Source: JAHJDS01 sp964569795 (GTDB taxonomy: Bacteria; Desulfobacterota; Desulfarculia; Desulfarculales; JAHJDS01). Taken from it: DNA of 60,593 bases. A program made the translations under genes and the position numbers. The notes under the pieces were generated by a model, which searched no databases, was not told the origin of the DNA, and saw only the letters and a list, made by a program, of their open reading frames with translations. This document shows positions 31,996 through 40,310 of this stretch, piece by piece. Position 1 is the first letter of the stretch; every line of letters starts with the position of its first letter. Where the stretch lies: positions 1 through 60,593 of the forward strand of contig CAZMVB010000024.1 of assembly GCA_964569795.1 (NCBI GenBank), in the 5' to 3' direction.

Positions 31996-33828
31996 TTAGG
32001 CCGGGGCTCCGACCGGCGCGGCCTCGGCCTTGGCCGCCTTGAACCGACCGTAGGCCTTGATCCCGTCGTAGGCCAGGATCAGGGCGGCGATGATCAGGAC
32101 CACGGACAGGGCCGCGGCGAACAGGTTACCGAACACCGTCCCGCCGCTGGCCGCCTTGGCCGCCTTGGCCATCTGGGCGGCGAAGGGATTGCCGAACACG
32201 CCGCCGGTCAGCGCGCCCGCGCCGTCGGACATGGCCTTGACCGCCGCGTAGCCACTCGAGGCGGCGAACACGCCCAGGATCAGCCGGTAGGCGCTGTAGG
32301 CCAGGGCGCAGATGGTGGTGATGTACATGAAGATGAACGGGATGCCGCTCATGGCCGTGCCCTTCTTCTCCCGGGCCAGCCAGAGGGTGATCAGCAGCAG
32401 GGCCAGACCGGCCATCAGCTGGTTGGCGCCGCCGAACAGCACCCAGATGTACCTGAACGATCCGGTCGAGACCAGAATGAAGGTCAGAACCAGGGCGACG
32501 AGGGTGGCGATGTGGCCGTTCTTGGCGATGGGAAGGGCCTCGCCCAGCAGCTCGGAGGTGGCGATCTTCATGAACCGGAAGACCAGGTTGACGATGGTCA
32601 GGGCCAGGATGATGATCATGCACAGGCCGAAGACCCAGCCCGTGGAGGCCATGTACGAGCCCGGACCGCCGCCGAACACGGTGGTGATGGCCCCGGCAAT
32701 GCCCTTGCCGAAGAAGATGGCCGGGTTGCCCAGTCCCATCTTGTAGGCGCCCAGGCTGGTGAAGGCGGTGGCGCACAGGATCACGGCGATGATCGAGATG
32801 GTGAACTCGCTGAACATCGCCCCGGCGGCCACCGGCCGGGCGTCTTTCTCGCTCTCGAGCTGGCGCGAGGTCCCGGTGGAGGACACCAGGGAGTGCCAGC
32901 CCGAGATGGCCCCGCAGGCGATGGTCACGAACATCATCGGCCACAGCGGCCAACTCTTCGGTCCGAAGAAGGAGATGAAGGCCGGCATGGTCATCGTCTG
33001 GCCGCCCACGCCGCCGATGAAGATGCCGATGATGCCGATGATGATCCCGAAGTAAACGACGTAAACCGAAGAGTAGTTAAAGGGCTGAATAAATCGCCAC
33101 ACGGGCAGGATCGAGGAGAAATAGCCGAAGACCAGGACCGCGATCAGGAACCAGCCCATCTCGCTGAACCAGGTCCCCTTGACCGCGATGAAGTCCAGGT
33201 TGATGGGAACCCACTTGGCCACGGCGATGGCCCCGAAGATCAGGACGATGGCGATGCCCGTGGTCAGCAGGATGTCCACCTTGGACCGGTAAATCAACTG
33301 ACCGACCAGCAGGGCCACGCCGACGATGACCAGCATCGGGAAGGCCACCCAGGAGACCTTGCTCAACACCGAGGCGATGACGTTGCCAAAGGCGGCGGCG
33401 ATGAGAAGGAGATAGAAGTAAACAAAGGTCAGCAGGATCTTGCGGGCCCGGGGCGAGATCAGGTTGTGGCTCAGGGCCCCGAAGGTCGCCCCGTCCGAGC
33501 GCATGGAGATCATGGCGCTCGAGTAGTCATGGACCCAGCCGATGAACAGAACTCCCAAACCCAGCCACAACAGGGCCGGGACCCAACCCCATTGGAGGGC
33601 GATGATCGGACCGATGATCGGGGCCGCTCCGGCGATCGAGTTCAACTGGAATCCGAACAGAACGTTCCTGTTGGCCGGCATGAAGTCCACCCCGTCCATA
33701 TACATCTTGGCCGGGGTGGCCCGTTTGGGATCGGTCTTGAAGACGTTCCGATCGGCCCACCTCGCGTACCCCCAGTACCCGACCAGAACAATGACCGCCC
33801 AAAACAAGAGGACAAACAGGGAATTCAT
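31996..33828 (-). CDS. cstA: Carbon starvation protein CstA (pyruvate/peptide transporter)
   Basis: A 610-aa membrane protein with some 15-16 spans. Family motifs are strong: LFGFQLNSIAGAAPIIGPIIALQWGW in the first third (including the G-A-A-P-I-x-G-P core), WVHDYSSAMISMRSDGAT, ACGAISGWHSLVSSTGTSRQLESEKDARPV, and WVLFGGANQLMAGLALLL. CstA proteins import pyruvate and perhaps peptides. The last 100 or so residues carry an Ala/Gly-rich loop and an extra span, ending in a basic Ala-rich tail. The ATG at 33828 follows GGAGGATAGGTG. Confidence 0.95.
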   Translation of the reverse strand: MNSLFVLLFWAVIVLVGYWGYARWADRNVFKTDPKRATPAKMYMDGVDFMPANRNVLFGFQLNSIAGAAPIIGPIIALQWGWVPALLWLGLGVLFIGWVHDYSSAMISMRSDGATFGALSHNLISPRARKILLTFVYFYLLLIAAAFGNVIASVLSKVSWVAFPMLVIVGVALLVGQLIYRSKVDILLTTGIAIVLIFGAIAVAKWVPINLDFIAVKGTWFSEMGWFLIAVLVFGYFSSILPVWRFIQPFNYSSVYVVYFGIIIGIIGIFIGGVGGQTMTMPAFISFFGPKSWPLWPMMFVTIACGAISGWHSLVSSTGTSRQLESEKDARPVAAGAMFSEFTISIIAVILCATAFTSLGAYKMGLGNPAIFFGKGIAGAITTVFGGGPGSYMASTGWVFGLCMIIILALTIVNLVFRFMKIATSELLGEALPIAKNGHIATLVALVLTFILVSTGSFRYIWVLFGGANQLMAGLALLLITLWLAREKKGTAMSGIPFIFMYITTICALAYSAYRLILGVFAASSGYAAVKAMSDGAGALTGGVFGNPFAAQMAKAAKAASGGTVFGNLFAAALSVVLIIAALILAYDGIKAYGRFKAAKAEAAPVGAPA

Positions 33829-34306
33829 CACCTATCCTCCTTGGTGTGAGTGGTTACCCTATGTTCCTTCCCCCCCCTCGAGGGGTTTGATCACTTGGAG
33901 ATTGGTTCAGGGTCAACCATATGCACCGGCACTGATGCTCGATCATGCTTGATCGCAAACGGTCCGCAAACCGTGGCAAGACAAAGGACAGGCGTTTTCA
34001 AATGCTATAGTGATCGGCCATATTTGTCAATACCGTTTGGCAGTTCCCGCTCGGCGTGACAGGGGCCGTTTCCGCAGGAAGGTCGAATTCCGGGAAACGC
34101 CCCAACAATGGGATCATGTCCCGGGAATTTCTGGCGAGGCGGTCATGACCGGAGACAATTGTTTCAACATCCGACCCGCGACAAAGGGGCCGTCCCTCGG
34201 CTTCCGGGGGTCGCCGGCGGGCGGGGGCCGGTCAAAAAACGGCCGCGGCGGGAGGTAGCCCCCCGGCGCGGCCGGCCGGTTCGATTGAATTCAGGGGCGC
34301 GCCTGA
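33829..34306. other. 478-base non-coding gap upstream of cstA
   Basis: No convincing gene. It contains the cstA promoter candidate (34002-34030) and a leader of about 165 bases. The part from 34190 on is GC-rich 3'-flanking sequence of the Cys-Arg-Trp repeat gene. I see no riboswitch I can name. Confidence 0.6.
34002..34030 (-). promoter_or_regulatory. Probable sigma-70 promoter of cstA
   Basis: On the minus strand a consensus TTGACA (34025-34030) is followed after 17 bases by TAGCAT (34002-34007). It would give a leader of about 165 bases before the cstA start, long enough for post-transcriptional control. Confidence 0.5.
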
Positions 34307-34858
34307 CTAGCGCCAGACCCACCGGACGCAGTGGCGGTATCTCCGCCAGGCCACGCACCGACGACCAACTCCCGCCCACCGGAGGCAGCGACCCCGGGTC
34401 CATCTCCGGACCCACCGGGCGCAGCGGCGGCCATGGCCGCCGACCCACCGCAGGCACCGACCCCGATACCAGTGGCCGGCGTAACGGACGCAGATGCGCC
34501 GGCCGGCCCTGATCCGCCAGCTGACACAGCGCCGTCGATAACGTCTCTGCCAACGGACGCACCGCCGCGGGCCGGCCGGGATCCAGCGGACACACACCCG
34601 CCGGTAGCGACGCTGCCAGCGGACGCAACGCCGCCTGGCATAACGCCAGCGCACACAACGGCGGTAGTACCGCCAGCGGACGCAGACCCGACGCCGGGCC
34701 AGCATCAGGTTAGCCCCGGGGGAGACCGTCCGGGCCGCATTCGCCCCGGGCGCGATCACTGTCGAGCCGGCACCCACCGGGGCGCTGATGGCCCCCGGAA
34801 CCCACAGCAGGACCGCGGCCACGGCGGCAAGCGAAGATACCACCAGCACTTTTTTCAT
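34307..34858 (-). CDS. Exported Arg/Trp/Cys-rich repeat protein (twelve C-x-x-W units)
   Basis: A 183-aa protein with a clear signal peptide (MKK start, hydrophobic core, cleavage near GAISA at 25-29) and a start ATG after GGAGGGAAGCCCA. From about residue 58 it is built from twelve short units of the form C-[VLA]-[RSA]-[WY], spaced 9-12 residues apart and joined by Arg/Tyr/Gly-rich linkers such as RYYRR, QRRYRR and AGHWYRGR. The mature protein is extremely basic, with one Cys per unit. It matches no family I know. The periodic Arg-Trp pairs could bind polyanions (LPS, nucleic acid), and the Cys could form a disulfide ladder or bind metal or haem; all of that is speculative. Confidence 0.8.
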   Translation of the reverse strand: MKKVLVVSSLAAVAAVLLWVPGAISAPVGAGSTVIAPGANAARTVSPGANLMLARRRVCVRWRYYRRCVRWRYARRRCVRWQRRYRRVCVRWIPAGPRRCVRWQRRYRRRCVSWRIRAGRRICVRYAGHWYRGRCLRWVGGHGRRCARWVRRWTRGRCLRWAGVGRRCVAWRRYRHCVRWVWR

Positions 34859-35188
34859 TGGGCTTCCCTCCTCTGATGGAAAAAGTGGATGATGCGCCTG
34901 GAATCGTGAGTCCGGCCGCCTCCCATGGCCCCGAACAAAACTGGCTTCCACCAAGCGCTTGGTCGGTGTATGCCGGCCTGAGACGATGCCCGGCGAAACC
35001 GACTGCTCTTTTCATTGTATCTAACCGAGGCTGGGGATCAAGCTTTTCTCTATTAATATAATCGTATTACATACCGTTTGGTTAAATATTATATACATTC
35101 GATAGGTTAAGACCAGGAAAGACGACCCCCCGGGAGGGGCCCTCGGGCCGGCCGGGTCGAGTCCGATCCGGACCCAACCGGCAAAAAC
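34859..35188. other. 330-base intergenic region with AT-rich core
   Basis: It separates the repeat-protein gene from the alpha/beta hydrolase gene (both minus strand). The stretch 35035-35110 is strikingly AT-rich and contains TATAAT on the minus strand, so it probably carries the promoter of the repeat-protein gene. No gene seen. Confidence 0.6.
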
Positions 35189-35992
35189 TCAGGCCAAGGC
35201 GGACAGGAAGTCCTGGAGGGCGGCGTTGACCCGGTCGGGCTGCTCCACGGTGCAGATGTGGCCCGCCTCGGGGATGATCACCAGCTTCGCCCCGGGGATT
35301 TTTTGGGCCATCCGGCGGGCCTTGTCCGGAATGGTGGCCTGGTCCTGCTGGCCGACCACGACCAGGGTCGGCGTCTTGATCCGGTCTATTTCGTCATAAA
35401 CGCCCGCCCGGGAAAAGATGGCCTGGCCGAACTTGACCATGGCCTGGCGGTCCTGGCCCTTGATCACGGACTTGTAAAAGGCGACCGTATCCCGCCGGGC
35501 CGGGTCCTTCAGAAATTTCCTGGTAAAGAAGATGGGCATGACCCGGCCGATCACCGGCCACCAGCCCAGGAGTCGGACGACCCGCATCAGGAGCCGGTAC
35601 TGGCCCAGGTTTTCCTCGGGCTCGGGATCGGCCGAGGTGTCCATCAGGACCAGCTTGTTCAGAAGCTCGGGGCGCCTCAGGGCCAGTCTGAGGCCGACGA
35701 ACCCGCCGGTGGACAGGCCGACGAAATGGCAGGGGGCGGCGTGGGCGGCCTCGATGAAGGCCACGGCGTCCTGGTACAAATTCTCCACGTCGTAGCCGGC
35801 CTCGGTGGCCTGGCTGCGGCCGTGTCCCCGGTGGTCAAAGGCCAGGCAGCGGTACCTTGCTTTGAAAAACTCGATCTGGGGTGAAAAATGCCGGCTGTCG
35901 AGGAGGTAGCTGTGGGAGAACACGATCGTCTCCGGGCCGGAGCCGGCCTCGTCGTAGTGGAGGCTGGCGCCGTTGACGGTAATCTCGGGCAT
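35189..35992 (-). CDS. Alpha/beta-hydrolase fold protein
   Basis: A 267-aa hydrolase: oxyanion region IVFSHSYLLDSRHF, then LAFDHRGHGRS, nucleophile Ser in GLSTGG (about 95), acidic residue in VVVGQQDQAT, and catalytic His in IPEAGHICTVEQPDRVN. Overall it resembles 3-oxoadipate enol-lactonase and related esterases, but such similarity does not fix the substrate. Alone in its transcription unit. Confidence 0.88.
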   Translation of the reverse strand: MPEITVNGASLHYDEAGSGPETIVFSHSYLLDSRHFSPQIEFFKARYRCLAFDHRGHGRSQATEAGYDVENLYQDAVAFIEAAHAAPCHFVGLSTGGFVGLRLALRRPELLNKLVLMDTSADPEPEENLGQYRLLMRVVRLLGWWPVIGRVMPIFFTRKFLKDPARRDTVAFYKSVIKGQDRQAMVKFGQAIFSRAGVYDEIDRIKTPTLVVVGQQDQATIPDKARRMAQKIPGAKLVIIPEAGHICTVEQPDRVNAALQDFLSALA

Positions 35993-36327
35993 GTCTTCGC
36001 TCCTGGGCAGGGGTTGGCCGGGCCTGATTCGGGACCCGGGTCAATTTATCATGAATCGGACGGCCTGAAAACCGGGCCGGCGGCCCCTGGGGGCGTGTTT
36101 TCATTTTCTGGAATCCGGAGGCCGGGTCAGGGTCGCTGGTCACGGTCCGACGGGTCGCCGTGACTCCGTTTGTCCCTTTTCTCCTCTGATGGCGGAAAAA
36201 TATTGAACGTCATATTGAAACGTTATCCCAGGCACGTCTCTCCGGGTGACGATCCGGACCCTTGAGATCCCGGTTTGGCCCGGCCCTTGCCTCACTTGGG
36301 GGGCGGACCCGAACTCGAGGATCAATC
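35993..36327. other. 335-base intergenic region
   Basis: It contains the upstream side of the hydrolase gene (minus) and the leader of the small CxxC reading frame (plus). The stretch 36185-36235 is AT-rich and could hold the promoters. No further gene or clear hairpin seen. Confidence 0.5.
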
Positions 36328-36534
36328 ATGTTCCGTCAAATCTTTCCCAGGCACGGCCGTCCGGTCCATGGCGACGCGGCGATCCTTCGGGCGCCGAGTC
36401 AGGTGCCGCCGGCCCAATACGACTGCCAAAGGTGTTCCCTGCCCCAGGTCCGGCGGTCCGCGGTCAACGAATCGCCCTATGACCGCTCCTGCGTGGACCT
36501 GATGATGTCCATCATCGAGGGCAAGGCCCTGTGA
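36328..36534 (+). CDS. Hypothetical small CxxC protein
   Basis: A 68-aa reading frame from an ATG with GAGG eight bases upstream. It contains YDCQRCSLPQ (a CxxC) and a third Cys (DRSCVDLMM), with a basic N-terminus. There is no recognisable family, and the evidence is the ribosome site, the Cys pattern and the lack of any other gene here. It is convergent with the acyltransferase gene 30 bases downstream. Confidence 0.4.
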   Translation: MFRQIFPRHGRPVHGDAAILRAPSQVPPAQYDCQRCSLPQVRRSAVNESPYDRSCVDLMMSIIEGKAL

Positions 36535-36564
36535 GCCCCGGCCCTGATTGTTCCGCCGCCGGTC

Positions 36565-37710
36565 TCACCGGTCGTCTGCGAATGACTCCAGGAGCCGTTC
36601 GTTGGCCGCACTCAGCCGGTCGGACAGCACCCGCCACAGATTCCGCATGAACCTCACGTAAACCGGCGCCCGGCTTCTCTGGAGTTTTTCCAGCAAGGTA
36701 TCGCTCAAGACCAATACCTGGCCGTCGGTCAGGGCCATCACGTCGGCCCGGCGCGGCAGCCCGAAAAAACCCGACTCGCCGAAGACCTCGCCCGGTCCCA
36801 GCAGGCCGAGGCTGATCACCCGGTCCCCGCTGGTCAACTGGGTCTCGAACAGGCCCTCCAGGGCCACGAACAGTTCGCTGTCCAGCCGCCCCTGCCGGGT
36901 GATCCGGTCCCCGGCCCTGACGTCCAGGAGGGCCGCCTTGCGGATCAGGGACCGGACCTCGTCCGGGGACAACCCCTCGAACACGGACCGGCCCGCCGCG
37001 GCGAACATTTTCCGGGAAATCCCGGCCCACAGTTCGTCCTCGTCCCGGGCCCAGGTAATGACCGTCCCGGCCAGGCGGGGGAACCGTTTGGTGAGGAGGT
37101 CCCGGGCGGGCGGTTCCAGGGTCAATCCAACGGCCAGGCGGTGCAGGGGGGAGCCGACCCGCCGCAGGTGTTCCCGGTCGGTCAGGAGCAGGATCATCGG
37201 GATCAGGTAGGTCCCGCCCCGGGAGAGATTGAAGCCGTCGGTGTAGCGGCGAAATCCCAGTTGCTCGTACAGGGCCACCAGGGCCGGGGTGCAGAACATC
37301 AGGGCGTAGAGCCGGCCGGCCTCGAGCTGGGCCCGATAGACGTGGCCCAGGAGCGTGGCCAGGACCAGGGACCGGCGCACGTCGGGCCGGAGCACCAGCC
37401 GGGAGCCGACGGTGATGGTCCGGGGATCGAGGTCGGCCAGGCGGTCCAGCCCCAGGGCGCCGTGCCACCACTCGGGCACGGCCGCCTCATCCAGGGGCGT
37501 TTCCGTGAAGGCGGCGCAGATCTTTTCCAGAGGGTCCAGGGCGACATAGTGCCGGGAACAGTCGTCGTGGGGCTGATGGATGACCTTTTGGCGGTGATCC
37601 GCGCCTGGCGGATCGGTCTTGCCCAATTCCTCGACGTAACAGCGGTAGCGGAGGGCATAGACCTCTTCCCGCTCGGGCCCGGCGGCTATCCGGATCTGAT
37701 AGCGGTCCAT
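36565..37710 (-). CDS. GNAT/FeeM-like acyltransferase fused to a cyclic-nucleotide-binding domain
   Basis: A 381-aa two-domain protein. Residues 1 to about 200 resemble the autoinducer-synthase/FeeM branch of N-acyltransferases: YQIRIAAGPEREEVYALRYRCYVEELGK at the start, then ITVGSRLVLRPDVRRSLVLATLL, and YEQLGFRRY near 175. Residues about 245-350 are a CRP-type cNMP-binding domain: VFEGLSPDEVRSLIRKA, AGDRITRQG, the phosphate-binding cassette FGESGFFGLPRRADVMA with its Arg, and a closing helix. There is no DNA-binding HTH after it. Acyl transfer gated by a cyclic nucleotide is the obvious hypothesis; the donor and acceptor are unknown. The ATG at 37710 follows AGAGAGGAG. Confidence 0.82.
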   Translation of the reverse strand: MDRYQIRIAAGPEREEVYALRYRCYVEELGKTDPPGADHRQKVIHQPHDDCSRHYVALDPLEKICAAFTETPLDEAAVPEWWHGALGLDRLADLDPRTITVGSRLVLRPDVRRSLVLATLLGHVYRAQLEAGRLYALMFCTPALVALYEQLGFRRYTDGFNLSRGGTYLIPMILLLTDREHLRRVGSPLHRLAVGLTLEPPARDLLTKRFPRLAGTVITWARDEDELWAGISRKMFAAAGRSVFEGLSPDEVRSLIRKAALLDVRAGDRITRQGRLDSELFVALEGLFETQLTSGDRVISLGLLGPGEVFGESGFFGLPRRADVMALTDGQVLVLSDTLLEKLQRSRAPVYVRFMRNLWRVLSDRLSAANERLLESFADDR

Positions 37711-37804
37711 ACTCCTCTCTTGCCCGAAGACGGGCGGCCGTTGGCAGCGGCTATACATCCCCTTTAGACTCGGTTACAATTTACCGATAAATGAGTCAAG
37801 CACA

Positions 37805-39016
37805 ATGACGGAAAAGGCGAAAATACTCCTGGTTGACGCCCAACCCGGGGCGGACGGGATTTTCCATAAGATCCTGGGCGGCCGGGGTCGGGTGGTCGTG
37901 GCCGAGGACGAGGGCCAGGCCCGGGACCGCCTGGCCGACCGGCGATTCGAGATGATCGTCATCGACGTCGGGACGCCGGGGCTCGACGCCCCGCGGCTGC
38001 TCCGGACGGTCAAGGACCTGGATCCGCGCCTGGTCCGGATCATCGTCTCGGACGGGTCCAGTACAAAAAACGTCATGGCGGCCGTCAAGCTGGCCCACCA
38101 GGCCCTGGTCAAGCCGTACGATCCGGTCGAGATGAATGCCGTCTTGAAACGGTCGGCCACGATTCACGACCTGTTGGCCGAAGGCCAACTGGCCGACCTG
38201 GTGGCCGGCATCGAGACCCTGCCCAGCCTGCCGGCCCAGTACCTCCGGCTCATGGACGAGATCAACTCCCGCAGTTCGTCCCTGGAGCGGGTCGGTCAGA
38301 TCGTCGCCGAGGACATCGGCATGACCGCCACCGTGCTCAAGCTGGTCAACTCGTCGTTCTTCAGCCTGCGCCGCCAGGTGACCAGCCTGGACCAGGCCGT
38401 GGCCCTGCTGGGCCTGGACGTCATCTCGGCCCTGACCATCACCCAGCATCTCTTCTCCTCGTTCGATCAAAGGCGGCTGCCCGGCTTTTCCTTTGACGGC
38501 CTGTGGCGGCACAGCCTGGTCACCGGCGGCTTTGCCCGCAAGGTCGCCCAGCAGGCCAGCGGGGACAAGGCCGCCGCGGACCGGGCCTTTGTGGCCGGGC
38601 TGCTCCACGACACGGGCAAACTGGTGCTGGGCTCGACCGTCAACGACCGGTATCGCCAGGTCCTGGGGATCATGACCCGGGACAACCGGCTCCTCTGGCA
38701 GGTCGAGCGCGAGGTCCTGGGTACGACCCACGCCGAGGTGGGGGCCTATCTGATCGGGCTGTGGGGACTGGACGAGGCCGTGGTCGAGGCCCTGGCCTAT
38801 CACCACCGGCCCAGCGACTGCCGGCACCAGGATTTCAGTCCTTTGGCCGCGGTGCACGTGGCCAACGTCCTCGAGCACGAGCTGTGCGTCATCCACGAGG
38901 ACCACGCCCGGCCCGAACTGGACCCCGCCTACCTGACCCGGACCAGCCTCCAGGACAAGGTCGAACGCTGGCGCAACCTGTATCGCCAGGTGGCCGCCAG
39001 CCACGACGCGGACTGA
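37805..39016 (+). CDS. REC-HDOD signalling protein
   Basis: A 403-aa protein. An N-terminal receiver-like domain (about 6-120) has ILLVDAQPG where the acidic pair should be, so one or both acids are missing; the phospho-acceptor D50-like residue is kept in VIDVGTPG and the Lys in LVKPYD. Residues about 140-340 are an HDOD domain: LPSLPAQYLRLMDEINS, the region LKLVNSSFFSL, and FVAGLLHDTGKLVLG. HDOD proteins govern signalling and second-messenger outputs in delta-proteobacteria without a known common enzymatic activity. Divergent from the acyltransferase/cNMP gene across 94 bases. Confidence 0.88.
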   Translation: MTEKAKILLVDAQPGADGIFHKILGGRGRVVVAEDEGQARDRLADRRFEMIVIDVGTPGLDAPRLLRTVKDLDPRLVRIIVSDGSSTKNVMAAVKLAHQALVKPYDPVEMNAVLKRSATIHDLLAEGQLADLVAGIETLPSLPAQYLRLMDEINSRSSSLERVGQIVAEDIGMTATVLKLVNSSFFSLRRQVTSLDQAVALLGLDVISALTITQHLFSSFDQRRLPGFSFDGLWRHSLVTGGFARKVAQQASGDKAAADRAFVAGLLHDTGKLVLGSTVNDRYRQVLGIMTRDNRLLWQVEREVLGTTHAEVGAYLIGLWGLDEAVVEALAYHHRPSDCRHQDFSPLAAVHVANVLEHELCVIHEDHARPELDPAYLTRTSLQDKVERWRNLYRQVAASHDAD

Positions 39017-39073
39017 CGACGCCCCGGGAAATATTTCATAACGGTTCTCTCAGTCACAAACCGCGATTGGGGT

Positions 39074-40228
39074 TCAGATCGTCATTTTCGGATCATCGAT
39101 CGGATATAGCGCCTCCAGAACGCGCCTCAGACGACCGATCAGCTCCCGGACGTCGTCCTCGGTCGTCGGCCGGCCCCAGGAGAAGCGGATCGTGCCCCGG
39201 GCGAACTCGGGCGGGACGTTCATCGCCTCCAGGACGTGGGACACGGCCGTGACGTCGCCGTGACAGGCCGCGCCGGCCGAGGCCCCGACGTCAAGGCCGA
39301 CCAGGCCGGACAAAATGTCCCCGGCCGCCAGACCCTCAAAGCCGACGCTCATGGTGTTGGGCAGGCGGGGGGCCTGGTCAGAATGTAACCGTAAAGAAAT
39401 TTTCAGGTCCCGGAGGCCCTCGACGAAGACTCGGCCCAGGTCTTGCTGACGTTCGGCCTCGTTAGATAAATCGTCGACGGCCAGGGCGCAGGCCTCGCCC
39501 AGGCCGACCAGGTAGGGCACGTTTTCCGTGCCCGAGCGCAGGCCCCGCTCGTGGCCGCCGCCATGCAGCAGCGGCATCAGGGCCGCCCCTTGGCGGACGA
39601 ACAAGGCCCCCACCCCCTTGGGGGCGTACAGCTTGTGCCCGGCCACGCTCAGAAAATCCACGCCCAGTTCGGCCACGTTGACCGGTATCTTGCCGACCGC
39701 CTGGGCGGCGTCGGTGTGGACCGGCACGCCGCGCTGGCGGGCCCGGGCGGCGATCTCGGCCACCGGCTGAATGGCCCCGGTCTCGTTGTTGGCCAGCATG
39801 ACCGAGATGAGCCGGGTTTGGTCCGTGACCGCGGACATGACCGCCCCGGGCGAGACCAGGCCCTGGGCGTCCACCGGCACCCGGGTCACCCGGACGCCAC
39901 GTTGGGCGAGCACGGCCGCCGGTTCCAGTATGGCCGGGTGCTCCACGGCCGTGGTCACCAGGTGCCCGCCGTTGTCCTCGAAGGAGCCGAACAGGACGGT
40001 GTTGTTGCTCTCGGTGGCGCAGGAGGTGAAGTAGATCTCCTCGGGCGAGGCGCCCAGGAGCGAGGCCACCCGGTCGCGGGCCCGGTCCACGGCCCGGGCG
40101 GCGGTCAGTCCCCAGATGTGCCCCGAGCCGGGATTGCCGAAATGCTCGGTCAAGAAGGGCCGCATGGCCTCGAAGACCCGGGGCAGGATCGGCGTGGTGG
40201 CGTTGTAGTCGAAGTATAGCCCTCTCAT
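39074..40228 (-). CDS. Cysteine desulfurase / selenocysteine-lyase-like enzyme
   Basis: A 384-aa class-V aminotransferase-fold PLP enzyme: YFDYNATTPILP start, HTDAAQAVGK, PLP Lys in SVAGHKLYAPKG, GLRSGTENVPY, and active-site Cys322 in SAGAACHGD. The stretch AGAACH-x-D followed by ARGTIRFSWGRPTTEDDV is closer to the mammalian selenocysteine lyase signature (GAACHSD, LRLSVGRSTT) than to IscS/SufS. It stands alone without iscU, iscA or sufE, so housekeeping Fe-S assembly is unlikely. A role in sulfur or selenium delivery is plausible, the latter because a probable selenoprotein is encoded 11 kb away. The enzyme differs clearly from the desulfurase half of the fusion protein at 3311-6709. Confidence 0.88.
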   Translation of the reverse strand: MRGLYFDYNATTPILPRVFEAMRPFLTEHFGNPGSGHIWGLTAARAVDRARDRVASLLGASPEEIYFTSCATESNNTVLFGSFEDNGGHLVTTAVEHPAILEPAAVLAQRGVRVTRVPVDAQGLVSPGAVMSAVTDQTRLISVMLANNETGAIQPVAEIAARARQRGVPVHTDAAQAVGKIPVNVAELGVDFLSVAGHKLYAPKGVGALFVRQGAALMPLLHGGGHERGLRSGTENVPYLVGLGEACALAVDDLSNEAERQQDLGRVFVEGLRDLKISLRLHSDQAPRLPNTMSVGFEGLAAGDILSGLVGLDVGASAGAACHGDVTAVSHVLEAMNVPPEFARGTIRFSWGRPTTEDDVRELIGRLRRVLEALYPIDDPKMTI

Positions 40229-40310
40229 GGTCGTCTCCTGAAGGCGGCGGAGTCCATCATAACCCGGGTCGCCCCGGCGACCAAGGGTCTTCGGACGGTA
40301 CGGGGCCGGA

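Noticed and set aside
34307..34858. Repeats in this region as a possible CRISPR-like array
   Set aside because: The repeats are short codon-level units inside one reading frame with variable linkers, not identical DNA repeats with spacers.
34331..34876. Open frame rich in Pro, Ala, Thr and Asp on the plus strand over the Cys-Arg-Trp gene
   Set aside because: The minus strand has a signal peptide, a ribosome site and a regular repeat; the plus frame is its shadow.
39074..40228. Housekeeping IscS
   Set aside because: The active-site loop and lack of iscU/iscA neighbours do not fit; kept as selenocysteine-lyase-like desulfurase.
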